43,654 nucleotides of DNA from Candidatus Adlerbacteria bacterium (GTDB lineage: Bacteria; Patescibacteriota; Minisyncoccia; Phycocordibacterales; SBAW01), in contig CAIJFH010000001.1 in the NCBI GenBank assembly GCA_903819895.1, positions 1-43,654 of the forward strand. The letters are read 5' to 3'. The position numbers and the translations under genes were made by a program. The first letter of the stretch is position 1; each line of letters starts with the position of its first letter. Shown one piece after another: positions 33,069 to 41,757 of the stretch. The notes under the pieces were generated by a model. It was not told the origin of the DNA, searched no databases, and was given only the letters and a program-made list of their open reading frames with translations.

Positions 33069-33800
33069 ATGAAAAGCCAGTACGTCCTCCCTATTACTAT
33101 CGTTGTTGCTGGGGCGCTTGTCGCCGGAGCAATCTTCTTGGTTGGCAAGAGCGGCACCTCGGGCACAACCAGCAACAATGGCCAACCACAAAAGACCTCG
33201 GTTCGCCCATATGACTCTGCTACAGACCACATTCTCGGCAATCCGAGCGCGTCGGTTAAAGTGGTTGAGTATGCCGACCTCGAGTGCCCATTCTGCAAGA
33301 CCTTCGAGGCGACGATGCACCAGGTGATGGACTACTATGGCCAATCCGGCAAGGTGGCGTGGGTATATCGCCCCTTCCCGCTCGCACAGATCCACTCCAA
33401 GGCACCCAAAGAGGCAGAGGCAGCCGAGTGCGCGGCAGACCAGGGCGGCGACACCGCATACTTTAAGTATATCGACCAGGTCTATGCGGTATCCCCGCTT
33501 GAGAACGGTCTCGACCTCGCTCAACTCCCGGTCATTGCAAAAGATGTTGGGCTCAACGTCGACACCTTTAATCAATGCTTGAGCAGCGGCAAGTATGCCA
33601 AGAAGGTGCAGGACAGTTACAACGAGGCAATCGCTGCGGGTGGCCAAGGCACACCGCTTATCTTTGTCATGGTAGGTAGCGACGCCGTCACGCTCCAAGG
33701 TGCGCAGCCGTATGACTCGATGCGAGCAGCAATCGACACGGTGCTCCAACAGATTGGCGCAGGCACTGGCACCACCGCAGCTACCACAACGAGCAACTAA
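33069..33800 (+). CDS. Membrane-anchored DsbA-like thiol:disulfide oxidoreductase
   Basis: Extracytoplasmic thioredoxin-fold protein of the Thioredoxin_4/DsbA type. 243 aa. An N-terminal signal anchor (residues 5-26) is followed by a Ser/Thr/Gly linker and the domain start HILGNPSASVKVVEYADLECPFC, with active-site CPFC at 73-76. A helical insertion (about 105-180) precedes the cis-Pro loop GTPLIFVM. It ends in a Thr-rich tail. The expected role is disulfide formation in exported proteins; the Cys-paired B repeats of the giant secreted protein are plausible clients. No DsbB/VKOR partner is seen in the window. Confidence 0.93.
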   Translation: MKSQYVLPITIVVAGALVAGAIFLVGKSGTSGTTSNNGQPQKTSVRPYDSATDHILGNPSASVKVVEYADLECPFCKTFEATMHQVMDYYGQSGKVAWVYRPFPLAQIHSKAPKEAEAAECAADQGGDTAYFKYIDQVYAVSPLENGLDLAQLPVIAKDVGLNVDTFNQCLSSGKYAKKVQDSYNEAIAAGGQGTPLIFVMVGSDAVTLQGAQPYDSMRAAIDTVLQQIGAGTGTTAATTTSN

Positions 33801-33827
33801 CACGGTCGCGAAACAATCCGCCTGCGA

Positions 33828-36800
33828 TTATGACAAATTGCGCAATGCGCAGTACTCGCAGCGCTTGTCATCACACCGACGATCCCAAAACGCGAGGTCG
33901 TATACCTCGCGCGCAGTGCAGATAATCACATCGCGCAACTGTGCCACGTCGTCGTCGGTAATGACAAATCGCTCGCGATGATAGCGACCCTTGCTGTCGG
34001 GCTCAACAAAATCGATCACTCCCTCCTGCATACTCCAGCGCCCACCGACCTCGCCGCCTTGATGCTGCTCGAGAAGCAGCCGATAGAACGTCAATTGGCG
34101 TTTGTACTCGCCATTGCTATTCTTGGTCGCACCCTCGATCTCCCCGCGCGACTTTGGTTTGCCGGTTTTGTAGTCGTACACGACCACCTCGCGGTCGCTC
34201 ATAAACTCGACTCGGTCGAGGATGCCGCGCAGCGCAATTGTTGGCACGTCTGCAAACGGCAACCGCAGCGACACGCCGAGCGTATACTCGCCGAGCACAC
34301 GTTGCTGCCACGACTCTTTGTATGTCTCGTAGTAGCCACCGAGCACCTGCTCACCTTTTTGGAGCGCTTGGGCGAGATCAAACTCACTAAACGGTTGACG
34401 TCGGGCCGCGTCTCTAAATCGATCGATAAGCTGCGCTTGAGAGAGCATATCGCCTGCACGGACACTCGACACCAAATCGCGCAGCGCGGCATGCACCGCG
34501 TTGCCAAACAGCGCGTACTTGTCGGGCGCTTTTGGTATGCGCAGCAAGTTGCTGTAGAAGTAACGCCATGGGCACGCAAGATAGTTGTTGAGCGCAGTGA
34601 CCGACAACCCCTGCTCGAGAAATATTTCGTTTAAGAATACTTTATCTTTAAGTGAGTGCGCGGTACTTTGCCGTGGCGCAAGTAATTCTTGATTTGAGAC
34701 ACCTTGCTCGAACGCGACAGTGTCAACAACGACAACCGCGCCACCAAGCTCGTCGATAAACTGCGACGGCAACGAGGGCGCACCATCATCGCGCGCCACC
34801 GCATATGACACCGCCGCCTGCAGCCGCGCCCGCGTGAGCGCTACATAGAACAGGCGCCGATCATCCTCGAGCGCCGCGTCCGCAGCGTCTGTCTCTTGCT
34901 GCACAATCGGCAGATGAAAGTAAGATTTTTTAGCACTGCTCCCCCAACGCGCATCCTCGACACCAACGATGTATACGTAGTCGAACTCGAGCCCTTTGGA
35001 GCGATGCACCGTCATCAGCCGCACACGGTCGGGCGAGAGGACTGAGACATCCTTGCGCACCGAGACATCATGCTGCTCCAAGAGCGCTAGATACTCAACA
35101 ACATCTGCTAAGGTGTAGCTGTGGTGATGCGCGACCGCATCCTTGCACGTATCAACCAAGCCGTTTACTTTGGCGAGCTTCTCGGCTGCGTCAGGGAGGA
35201 GCAACAGGTGCGCCATATATCCCGACTCGTCGAGTATTTTCTCGAGCGCCTCGAGCGCTGGGATATTGCGCGCGAGAGTTGCAAAAGAAGACAAGAGCGA
35301 GTAGAGGGAGTGCAACTTTGCTGGCTTTGCAATTTTTGCACGACGCAGCTCGACGGTTGACGCCAGTATCTCTGCGAGCGACTTTTTTGATTTGAGCCGG
35401 TGGCGCGCAAGCTTGTATACATCCAGAGGTGCAACACCCAAAAAATCGGCATGCAGCAACTCAAACAAAAGTCGCTCCTCGCCAAAATGCACCGAGGCAC
35501 GCATCAACAGTAGGAGTTTGCGTATGTCGGGGTCGTGCATGATATTCTCGTCTGACTCGACCACAAACGGCACACCAACCCGCTCGAGCTGCTCGACAAG
35601 TGCCGCTGCGTCACGATTGTTGCGATACAACACCGCAACCTCGCCCGGCTGCACACCCTCGTCGAGCAGGCGGCGGATGTCTCGCGCGACAAATAGTCGC
35701 TCTAAAACACTCTGCGAAAATGCACGCAACAAGACCGGATGTGCCACCGAAGCCGCAGCGACCAGTGGGACACGCAGCTCTTTAACCAAAGGGATCTCGG
35801 CAGCGCTCCCCCGCGTGATCATGCTATGCGCCGCATCAAGCAAGAGCTGCCCCGAGCGATAATTGGAGCGCAGCGTGATGCGCAGCGCCTGCGGGTAACG
35901 CTCTTGGAAGTAGAGAAAATTTTGCAATGAGGCACCCTGAAAGCGATATATCGCCTGCTTTTCGTCGCCCACAATAAATAAATTGGGGCTCGGGTGGAAG
36001 CTCGACAGCAGCTCGAGTAGGCGATTTTGGGCATTGTTAGCATCCTGATGCTCGTCTGCCAAAAGGTATTGGTACTCCTCTTGGAGCAACAGGAGAAAAT
36101 CCGGGTCACTCTGGAGCGCCCGCACCACCTCGAGTATCATGTCCTCAAAGTCGTACAAACGACGCGCAGCAAGATCTGCCTCGTATCGTGTAAACACGCG
36201 TACCAGCTCATGCGTCCGTGCAATCTTGTCGAGCAATGTTTGATATACCCCTTTTACCTTACCTTTATACGCACCCTTAAGATGCACAAAGTCGGGCTCG
36301 GCACGAATTCTTTCTTCCTCACGATATAGGATAGCCGATAAATCCTCTGGAGCAACGTTTTCTCGTTTAAGCGAGGATATGGTCGAGAGCGCTGGACGCA
36401 GATAAAACAACGGGTCACCAAACGGGCGCAGCAGGTCGAGATCCTCACTCTTGATAATCTCCTCAAACAAAAGCACCCGGTCGATATCACTAATACTTTG
36501 TGCGCCAATAATACGCGGAAAACGCTCGGGGTAGCGCTGGATCACGTCGTTGCAAAAGCCATGGAAGGTGTGGATATGGATGCGGTAGGCGGGCGAGCCG
36601 ACAATGTCGACCAAGCGACGACGCATCGCAAATGCCGCTGACTCGGTAAAGGTGAGCGCCAAAATCGCGTCTGGTGGGGTGTCGGTACTGTGTAAAATAT
36701 TTGCTATCCGCAACGTCAAAATCTGCGTCTTGCCTGTCCCCGGCCCCGCAATCACCATCACGGGACCCTCAATCGTATCCACCGCGAGCTTTTGCTCCGG

Positions 36801-36881
36801 ATTGAGCTTTTTATAGAGCGTCAAAAAAGCCCCACCACCCGCCCCTTTCCCCTTTTTATCCCCTGCCTTTGCCATCCTCAT
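33828..36881 (-). CDS. UvrD/PcrA-type helicase fused to an Fe-S PD-(D/E)XK nuclease
   Basis: 1017 aa. The SF1A helicase core (about 20-690) has Walker A IAGPGTGKT, DEHQD (motif II), GDEKQAIYRFQGA (motif III), LRSNYRSG (motif IV), MTVHRSKGLEFDYVYIVG (motif V) and FYVALTRARLQ (motif VI). The C-terminal part (about 770-1017) is a RecB/AddB-like nuclease: LSVTALNNYLACPWRYFY at its start, catalytic VVVYDYKTGK, and a final three-Cys cluster (RCDDKRCEYC). With the Cys of ACPWRY these can hold a 4Fe-4S cluster as in AddB. A role in double-strand break repair is expected. The start at 36879-36881 lies 6 nt from a TATACT -10. The MFS gene is 17 nt upstream on the same strand. Confidence 0.92.
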   Translation of the reverse strand: MRMAKAGDKKGKGAGGGAFLTLYKKLNPEQKLAVDTIEGPVMVIAGPGTGKTQILTLRIANILHSTDTPPDAILALTFTESAAFAMRRRLVDIVGSPAYRIHIHTFHGFCNDVIQRYPERFPRIIGAQSISDIDRVLLFEEIIKSEDLDLLRPFGDPLFYLRPALSTISSLKRENVAPEDLSAILYREEERIRAEPDFVHLKGAYKGKVKGVYQTLLDKIARTHELVRVFTRYEADLAARRLYDFEDMILEVVRALQSDPDFLLLLQEEYQYLLADEHQDANNAQNRLLELLSSFHPSPNLFIVGDEKQAIYRFQGASLQNFLYFQERYPQALRITLRSNYRSGQLLLDAAHSMITRGSAAEIPLVKELRVPLVAAASVAHPVLLRAFSQSVLERLFVARDIRRLLDEGVQPGEVAVLYRNNRDAAALVEQLERVGVPFVVESDENIMHDPDIRKLLLLMRASVHFGEERLLFELLHADFLGVAPLDVYKLARHRLKSKKSLAEILASTVELRRAKIAKPAKLHSLYSLLSSFATLARNIPALEALEKILDESGYMAHLLLLPDAAEKLAKVNGLVDTCKDAVAHHHSYTLADVVEYLALLEQHDVSVRKDVSVLSPDRVRLMTVHRSKGLEFDYVYIVGVEDARWGSSAKKSYFHLPIVQQETDAADAALEDDRRLFYVALTRARLQAAVSYAVARDDGAPSLPSQFIDELGGAVVVVDTVAFEQGVSNQELLAPRQSTAHSLKDKVFLNEIFLEQGLSVTALNNYLACPWRYFYSNLLRIPKAPDKYALFGNAVHAALRDLVSSVRAGDMLSQAQLIDRFRDAARRQPFSEFDLAQALQKGEQVLGGYYETYKESWQQRVLGEYTLGVSLRLPFADVPTIALRGILDRVEFMSDREVVVYDYKTGKPKSRGEIEGATKNSNGEYKRQLTFYRLLLEQHQGGEVGGRWSMQEGVIDFVEPDSKGRYHRERFVITDDDVAQLRDVIICTAREVYDLAFWDRRCDDKRCEYCALRNLS

Positions 36882-36887
36882 GCGGGC

Positions 36888-36893
36888 AGTATA
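36888..36893 (-). promoter_or_regulatory. -10 element of the UvrD-like gene
   Basis: TATACT on the minus strand, ending 6 nt before the ATG at 36881, inside the 17-bp gap to the MFS gene. Confidence 0.5.
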
Positions 36894-36898
36894 GCACT

Positions 36899-38119
36899 TT
36901 AGCGCGGGCGAATCTTGAGCAGCAAAAATGCACCCGTGTATGTTAGCAGAAACGCACCCGCAAGAAGATACAAACCGACCGACAACACAATTTTGTCAGC
37001 GCCAAACAAATTGATAACACACAGAAAGAGAAGCCCACCTGCAACACGCCATACCCAAAGCGAAAAATCGCGCAACAGCATCGTGGCATAAAAATCGGAC
37101 TCCTTCCTGCCGATCTCCATCGAGTTGAGATCGATAACATGCGACGAGACATTCATTACCGGTGACAGCACTCCATCCACAACGGTGTAGATAATCAGTG
37201 CTACAAAGGTAAAAGCGTACCCAAACCAGAGCACCGCGAGCACGAGTCCGACTGTCGTGACACCATACATCGCAAGACGATTCTGCTGCGTGCGATAGCG
37301 AGCAACAATCAAGATGCACGCCGCCGAGAAAATCGCGAAAAGTGTGTCATACATACCGACCCGAAGCGCGGTACCCAGTATCGTGAGTATTGCAAGTGGG
37401 GGGACAACAATACCGAGCACTTGCTGAAAGCTCGTGCCCATGGTGTACAGCTGTGCCGCTTGATTTCTTCTATCTGTCAGAAAGTAGGTAATATCTGCAA
37501 ATCGTATTGGCTTGGGGCGATACGTCTTGATGGATGAGAAGCAGAAAAACCCAAGCAAATATACCGCAGGCGCAACGCTAAAAAGCAACGTGTAGGTGCC
37601 AAAATGGAACACGCTCCCTGATAGCCACAACAACACGGTTGCCACTGCCGGACCAACAAGAGACAGTATTTGGTTGCCTGCATTGAGTACCGATGAATAG
37701 AAATCGCGCTCGCCATCCTTCGTCTCGGACAACTCACAGGTATTGACGGTCAACCAAAAGATACCTTGCCCAAAACCCCACAGAAGCATCGCGGTATACG
37801 CATGTGCCATTGTTACTGTCTGCGACAAATACAACAGTGATACACCGAGAAACAAAAAGCTCCACATAAACCCTTGTTTGATATTGAGCCGCCAACGAGC
37901 TGCAAAGAAACCGGGTATACAAAAACCGAGCATAATTCCCGTATAAAAGACCACGGTTGCCGCGACGTTGAGGGAAATACTCGTAAACCGCTGATAGAGA
38001 AAAAGTTGCGTAAACACGCCAACCATCCCACCAACAAAAGCGTATATCCAATACAAAAAGACGAGCGAGCGTACCGACGGCCGCATCGCCAAGTATTGCT
38101 GGTATAGTTTCCCTTGCAT
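36899..38119 (-). CDS. MFS-type multi-pass membrane transporter
   Basis: 406 aa with about 12 hydrophobic helices. Helices are visible from LVFLYWIYAFVGGMVGVF (TM1) through GYAFTFVALIIYTVV to a final LYLLAGAFLLTYTGAFLLL. The cytoplasmic loops hold basic residues (FAARWRLNIKQ after TM2, YRTQQNRLAMYG between later helices), as in the major facilitator superfamily. The substrate cannot be predicted. The start at 38117-38119 lies 6 nt from a TATAAT -10; an ATG just upstream overlaps this element and is less likely. It is divergent from the ATP-grasp gene with 39 bp between. Confidence 0.82.
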   Translation of the reverse strand: MQGKLYQQYLAMRPSVRSLVFLYWIYAFVGGMVGVFTQLFLYQRFTSISLNVAATVVFYTGIMLGFCIPGFFAARWRLNIKQGFMWSFLFLGVSLLYLSQTVTMAHAYTAMLLWGFGQGIFWLTVNTCELSETKDGERDFYSSVLNAGNQILSLVGPAVATVLLWLSGSVFHFGTYTLLFSVAPAVYLLGFFCFSSIKTYRPKPIRFADITYFLTDRRNQAAQLYTMGTSFQQVLGIVVPPLAILTILGTALRVGMYDTLFAIFSAACILIVARYRTQQNRLAMYGVTTVGLVLAVLWFGYAFTFVALIIYTVVDGVLSPVMNVSSHVIDLNSMEIGRKESDFYATMLLRDFSLWVWRVAGGLLFLCVINLFGADKIVLSVGLYLLAGAFLLTYTGAFLLLKIRPR

Positions 38120-38125
38120 GGGTGG

Positions 38126-38131
38126 ATTATA
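38126..38131 (-). promoter_or_regulatory. -10 element of the MFS gene
   Basis: TATAAT on the minus strand, ending 6 nt before the ATG at 38119. Confidence 0.55.
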
Positions 38132-38145
38132 CATCACCGCGCGGG

Positions 38146-38151
38146 TATACT
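38146..38151 (+). promoter_or_regulatory. -10 element of the ATP-grasp gene
   Basis: TATACT ending 7 nt before the ATG at 38159. Confidence 0.5.
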
Positions 38152-38158
38152 GGTAGCC

Positions 38159-39340
38159 ATGGCAGACCCCAAACCCTGCGACCACTGCGGCGGCGACCCG
38201 GTGCGACACGAGGTTGAGTATATTTCGCACACACTCGACCTCCTGCTCCAACCCATGGTCGAGCGTTGGCTGCGCGCAATGAGCACTATTGTCCCGCGCA
38301 GCAGCGGGAGGCGGAGCGTCATCATCTACGAGTGGCTCGCGCGTCGCGGTTGGGGGCAGATGCTCGATGAGCCCGACGACAAGACGCAGCTTCTGCACCA
38401 GATGCTGTGGCAAGAGGCCAACACGCGTGGCATCCGTATGCGCGAGTTCCGCCCCTTTGGGATGCACAAGGGGTCGTTTATCGCCAAACTCCCGAGCGGG
38501 CGTGTGCTCGATTTTGAAAGTTTGCCACTGCCCGACAATGCGCGCACGGTGTGGTGGATTGATACCAAGTCGACCCTGCGAAAGAAGTTGGCAAAGATGG
38601 GTGTGCCAGTCGCCGCAGGAGGTGCAGCAGCGACTCGTGCGGGGGCGCGTAAGATTTTTGATCGCATCCCTCACCCAGTGATTACCAAGCCGGTGATCGG
38701 GTCTGCATCGCGGCACACCACAATGCATATCATGAACGAACAAGAACTCGACCGCGCATTCGACATCGCGCGACAACTCGCGCCAATGGTGATTATCGAG
38801 CAAGAATTATTGGGCGCGGTGTATCGCCCAACGCTTGTCGCAGGAAAGTTGATCGCCACACTGCGCCGCGACCAGCCACATGTGGTCGGCGATGGCGTGC
38901 ACACGGTCGAGCAGTTGGTTGCCCAAACAAACACACATCCCAAACGACAAGGGCCGTACTTTCATCACATACGAATCGACGCCGCCGCGACACAAGAGCT
39001 CGCGTACCAATCGCTCACGCCACAAAGTATCCCCGAGAAAAATCGGCACGTGACGCTGCATCAAAAAATAAACTGGGGGGTCGGCGGCACCACCACCGAC
39101 GTCACCGACGACGTCCACCCCGACAACGTCGCGCTGTTTGAGAAAGTTGCGCACATTCTCCGCGCGCCAGTGGTCGGCATCGACTTCATCATCGACGACA
39201 TCAGCCGCTCGTGGCAAGAGCAAGCAAACTGTGGCGTCATCGAATGCAACAGCATGCCTTTTTTTGACAACCACCACCTCCCCTTCGAAGGCACCCCACG
39301 CAATGTAGCAAAACACATCTGGGATTTGGTTGACCGCTAA
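38159..39340 (+). CDS. ATP-grasp ligase related to cyanophycin synthetase / RimK
   Basis: 393 aa. An N-terminal CDHCGG pair (Cys7, Cys10) could bind zinc. A middle domain (about 55-150) is followed by the ATP-grasp domain (about 150-390): TLRKKLAKMGVPV, the ATP-binding VITKPVIGSASRHTTMHI, VIIEQELLGAVYRPTLVAG, then LIATLRRDQPHVVGDGVHTVEQLV, which is very like CphA, and the metal-binding end GVDFIID...NCGVIECNSMP. The Mur-ligase-like half of cyanophycin synthetases is missing. It probably joins an amine or amino acid to a carboxylate; substrates are unknown. The start at 38159 follows a TATACT -10 by 7 nt. Confidence 0.85.
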   Translation: MADPKPCDHCGGDPVRHEVEYISHTLDLLLQPMVERWLRAMSTIVPRSSGRRSVIIYEWLARRGWGQMLDEPDDKTQLLHQMLWQEANTRGIRMREFRPFGMHKGSFIAKLPSGRVLDFESLPLPDNARTVWWIDTKSTLRKKLAKMGVPVAAGGAAATRAGARKIFDRIPHPVITKPVIGSASRHTTMHIMNEQELDRAFDIARQLAPMVIIEQELLGAVYRPTLVAGKLIATLRRDQPHVVGDGVHTVEQLVAQTNTHPKRQGPYFHHIRIDAAATQELAYQSLTPQSIPEKNRHVTLHQKINWGVGGTTTDVTDDVHPDNVALFEKVAHILRAPVVGIDFIIDDISRSWQEQANCGVIECNSMPFFDNHHLPFEGTPRNVAKHIWDLVDR

Positions 39341-39354
39341 CTCCCATCCAAGGG

Positions 39355-39864
39355 TTATCCTTGAATGTTGTCCTGCGCCGTCTGTAAAAACAAAGTATCG
39401 CGCGGAGTAATGTAATCGCGACCTTCGACGCTCGTTGCATTACTTTCCGAGACCGCGCGAAAAGCTTTATCGTAGGGCAGCCATACTATTTCAAAACCTT
39501 TCGCCAACTCCTCTTCCGTAAAATCAGGAGCGCCTTTCTCGCCTATCACTTTTGCAACATAACAATAGGAAGTTTGTTTGAGGGTAAATATTTTTCGATA
39601 CTCGACAATACTGCCAACTTCACCAATGACTTCGACGTCGCATCCGATTTCCTCTCGACACTCGCGCGCAAGCGCGGTCGGGATATCTTCGCCCGCATCA
39701 ATGCCACCACCCGGCAATTTGTAGTACTGCTCGTTTGTAACATGCAGCAGGGCAATCTTCCCCTCGCTGTCTACCACCACAGCCCGCGCCGCCTCGCGTG
39801 TTTTGTAGGTGGCAACCTCCGTCTCCGACACACCCTCTGGGTTAATGACCGCTAATTCTTTCAT
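39355..39864 (-). CDS. NUDIX hydrolase
   Basis: 169 aa. The Nudix box runs from GGGIDAGED to ARECREEIG (about residues 51-75) and matches GX5EX7REUXEEXGU. Substrates of the family are nucleoside diphosphates linked to another moiety; the specificity here is unknown. It begins MKELAVINPEGV, with the fold core at AARAVVVDSEGKIALLHV. The start at 39862-39864 lies 6 nt from a TACAAT -10. A longer in-frame start would run through the terminator hairpin upstream. It is convergent with the ATP-grasp gene. Confidence 0.93.
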   Translation of the reverse strand: MKELAVINPEGVSETEVATYKTREAARAVVVDSEGKIALLHVTNEQYYKLPGGGIDAGEDIPTALARECREEIGCDVEVIGEVGSIVEYRKIFTLKQTSYCYVAKVIGEKGAPDFTEEELAKGFEIVWLPYDKAFRAVSESNATSVEGRDYITPRDTLFLQTAQDNIQG

Positions 39865-39870
39865 ACGGGA

Positions 39871-39876
39871 ATTGTA
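39871..39876 (-). promoter_or_regulatory. -10 element of the NUDIX gene
   Basis: TACAAT on the minus strand, ending 6 nt before the ATG at 39864. Confidence 0.45.
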
Positions 39877-39913
39877 GCACGTCCACGTCATCCAGGAGTT
39901 ACCCTTGAACAAC

Positions 39914-39944
39914 AAAAATTCCTCCAGCGCACCGGCGCTGGAGG
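39914..39944 (-). terminator. Terminator after the small membrane protein gene
   Basis: Perfect 10-bp stem CCTCCAGCGC/GCGCTGGAGG with a 4-nt loop, then AATTTTTG on the minus strand. It separates the rpoD-side unit from the NUDIX gene. Confidence 0.8.
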
Positions 39945-39973
39945 TCCTACTCAAAACTCCTTCGCTACTGTAG

Positions 39974-40288
39974 TTAGTAGCGTCTTAAGAACTTGCCCAA
40001 CGCCAGCCCAGCAAAAAAGCTGACGGAACCGACCAACGCAAATGGCACTTGTTGTTCTAACATGAACGCTGCCATTGAAGACATGGTGCGCAAGGCCGGA
40101 AACAGAGACGCGACAATACCGATACCTATTGGCATAAACAAGGATACTGCCGCAAAAAAAGCAACGTATTGTCCCCAGACGTGGTAGGGTTCCTCCTTAC
40201 CCAACAGGTAGTAGCCAGCCATAGCGGGGATAAATACCATAATAGTATCCCCGATAAACACCACACCCAGAGAGGTAATCGCTGTCAT
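39974..40288 (-). CDS. Small multi-pass membrane protein (104 aa), unknown
   Basis: Three hydrophobic segments are visible: about residues 6-29 (LGVVFIGDTIMVFIPAMAGYYLL), 38-65 (YVAFFAAVSLFMPIGIGIVASLF) and 80-98 (VPFALVGSVSFFAGLALGK), with a basic end KFLRRY. No family is recognised. AGGAG lies 8 nt before the ATG at 40286-40288, which decides the start over an in-frame upstream extension. A strong terminator follows. It lies downstream of rpoD on the same strand, about 95 nt away. Confidence 0.7.
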   Translation of the reverse strand: MTAITSLGVVFIGDTIMVFIPAMAGYYLLGKEEPYHVWGQYVAFFAAVSLFMPIGIGIVASLFPALRTMSSMAAFMLEQQVPFALVGSVSFFAGLALGKFLRRY

Positions 40289-40383
40289 CCTTTGCACTCC
40301 TAACTGTGTTGAACATTGACGGCAAAGACCGCCTAAAAACACACTAATACATCGCGACGTGTCCAGCAACCTCCTTTGTATTT

Positions 40384-41742
40384 TTAGTAGCTCCGCAATC
40401 GCTTTGCTTTATCGTGGGTGCGGATGCGCTCGAGGGCTTTGGCCTCGATCTGGCGGATGCGCTCGCGGGTGACGCCAAACTTCTTTCCCACTTCCTCGAG
40501 CGTGTGGTAGATGCCGTCCTCCAGCCCATGGCGGAGTTTGAGGATCTCGCGCTCTTTGGGCGAGAGCTCATCGAGGATTTCTTTGAGCTGGTCGGCGAGG
40601 ATGCGGCGCGAGACCTCTTGGTCGGGCGAGAGGATTTTGTCGTCTTTGATAAAGTCACCCAAGACCGACTTGCCGTCCTCGTCGTCGGAGCCGACGGGGC
40701 TCTCGAGCGACACGGTGTCCTGGTCAATTTTCTCTATTTGATAAATTTTGTCGACATCGACACCCATCTCCAGAGCGATCTCCTCGGCAAGCGGGTCGCG
40801 ACCAAGGTCTTGGCTCAGGCGGCGCGAGACCTGCTTGTACTTGGCAATTGTCTCGACCATGTGCACCGGAATGCGGATCGTGCGCGACTGGTCGGCCAAT
40901 GCGCGAGTGATTGCTTGGCGGATCCACCACGTCGCGTAGGTCGAAAACTTGTAGCCCTTGGTGTAGTCGAACTTATCAACCGCCTTAAAGAGGCCGAGGT
41001 TGCCCTCTTGGATGAGGTCGAGCAACGTCAGGTCGGGCGAGCGGCCAACGTACTTCTTGGCGATGGAGACAACGAGACGCAGGTTGGCACGCGCGAGCAG
41101 GTTGCGTGCCTCGTCCTCGCCATCAACGATGCGCTTTGCCAAATCGCGCTCTTGCTGCGCATTGAGGAGCGGGTACTTGCCGATCTCGCGCAGGTACATT
41201 TGGATCGAGTCGTAGGAGGAGTCCGAGCGCGAGTAGCCCTTTTCGATTACGTCATCATTGATCTCGAGCATGCCGCCACCCTCGAGTACGTCGATGTGCG
41301 CCGAGGCAAACTTCTCGTACAAATCCTCCAAAAAGTCGACATCGCTCTCGATGGTTGGGAACACTTTGAGAATTTCGTCGTAGGTGACAAAGCCGACCGC
41401 GCGACCGCGCGCCATCAAACTCTCTGCTTTTTTGCTGCGCTCATCAGTCCCCTTTTTTGCCGCCTTTGGTGCGGACTTTGACGCACCCTTGTCGGATGAT
41501 TTTGCTGCAGTTGCTTTTGCCTTCTTTGGTGCAAGCGCTTGGCGGCGCTTGGCGGCGATATCGCGCAGCTGCTTAGCCCGCCCAGCTACGCTGTTCGGGT
41601 GAACCTTTGCCGTGACGCTCGGCTTTTTGGTGGACTTAGGAGCACCTGCCTTGCCCTTGGCCGGCGCGGATGATTTGACCGAACGAGCACCCCCCTTCGA
41701 CTGAGTAATCGCCTTTTTTACCGCCTTTTTTTTGGTCGCCAT
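40384..41742 (-). CDS. rpoD: Primary sigma factor RpoD (sigma-70)
   Basis: 452 aa. A Lys/Ala/Ser-rich N-terminal tail (1-105) precedes a short region 1.1-like segment (about 107-160, [17 protein letters not shown]). Region 1.2 is [15 protein letters not shown]. Region 2 is [52 protein letters not shown]. Region 3 follows [13 protein letters not shown], and region 4 is the helix-turn-helix from [15 protein letters not shown] to [19 protein letters not shown]. Region 2.4 predicts recognition of the TATAAT-like -10 elements seen across the window. Its own TATACT ends 9 nt before the ATG and touches the dnaG stop codon. Confidence 0.97.
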   Translation of the reverse strand: MATKKKAVKKAITQSKGGARSVKSSAPAKGKAGAPKSTKKPSVTAKVHPNSVAGRAKQLRDIAAKRRQALAPKKAKATAAKSSDKGASKSAPKAAKKGTDERSKKAESLMARGRAVGFVTYDEILKVFPTIESDVDFLEDLYEKFASAHIDVLEGGGMLEINDDVIEKGYSRSDSSYDSIQMYLREIGKYPLLNAQQERDLAKRIVDGEDEARNLLARANLRLVVSIAKKYVGRSPDLTLLDLIQEGNLGLFKAVDKFDYTKGYKFSTYATWWIRQAITRALADQSRTIRIPVHMVETIAKYKQVSRRLSQDLGRDPLAEEIALEMGVDVDKIYQIEKIDQDTVSLESPVGSDDEDGKSVLGDFIKDDKILSPDQEVSRRILADQLKEILDELSPKEREILKLRHGLEDGIYHTLEEVGKKFGVTRERIRQIEAKALERIRTHDKAKRLRSY

Positions 41743-41751
41743 AGTGCCAGC

Positions 41752-41757
41752 AGTATA
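41752..41757 (-). promoter_or_regulatory. -10 element of rpoD
   Basis: TATACT on the minus strand, directly after the dnaG TGA and 9 nt before the rpoD ATG. It is an internal promoter that would let rpoD be expressed apart from dnaG. Confidence 0.5.
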
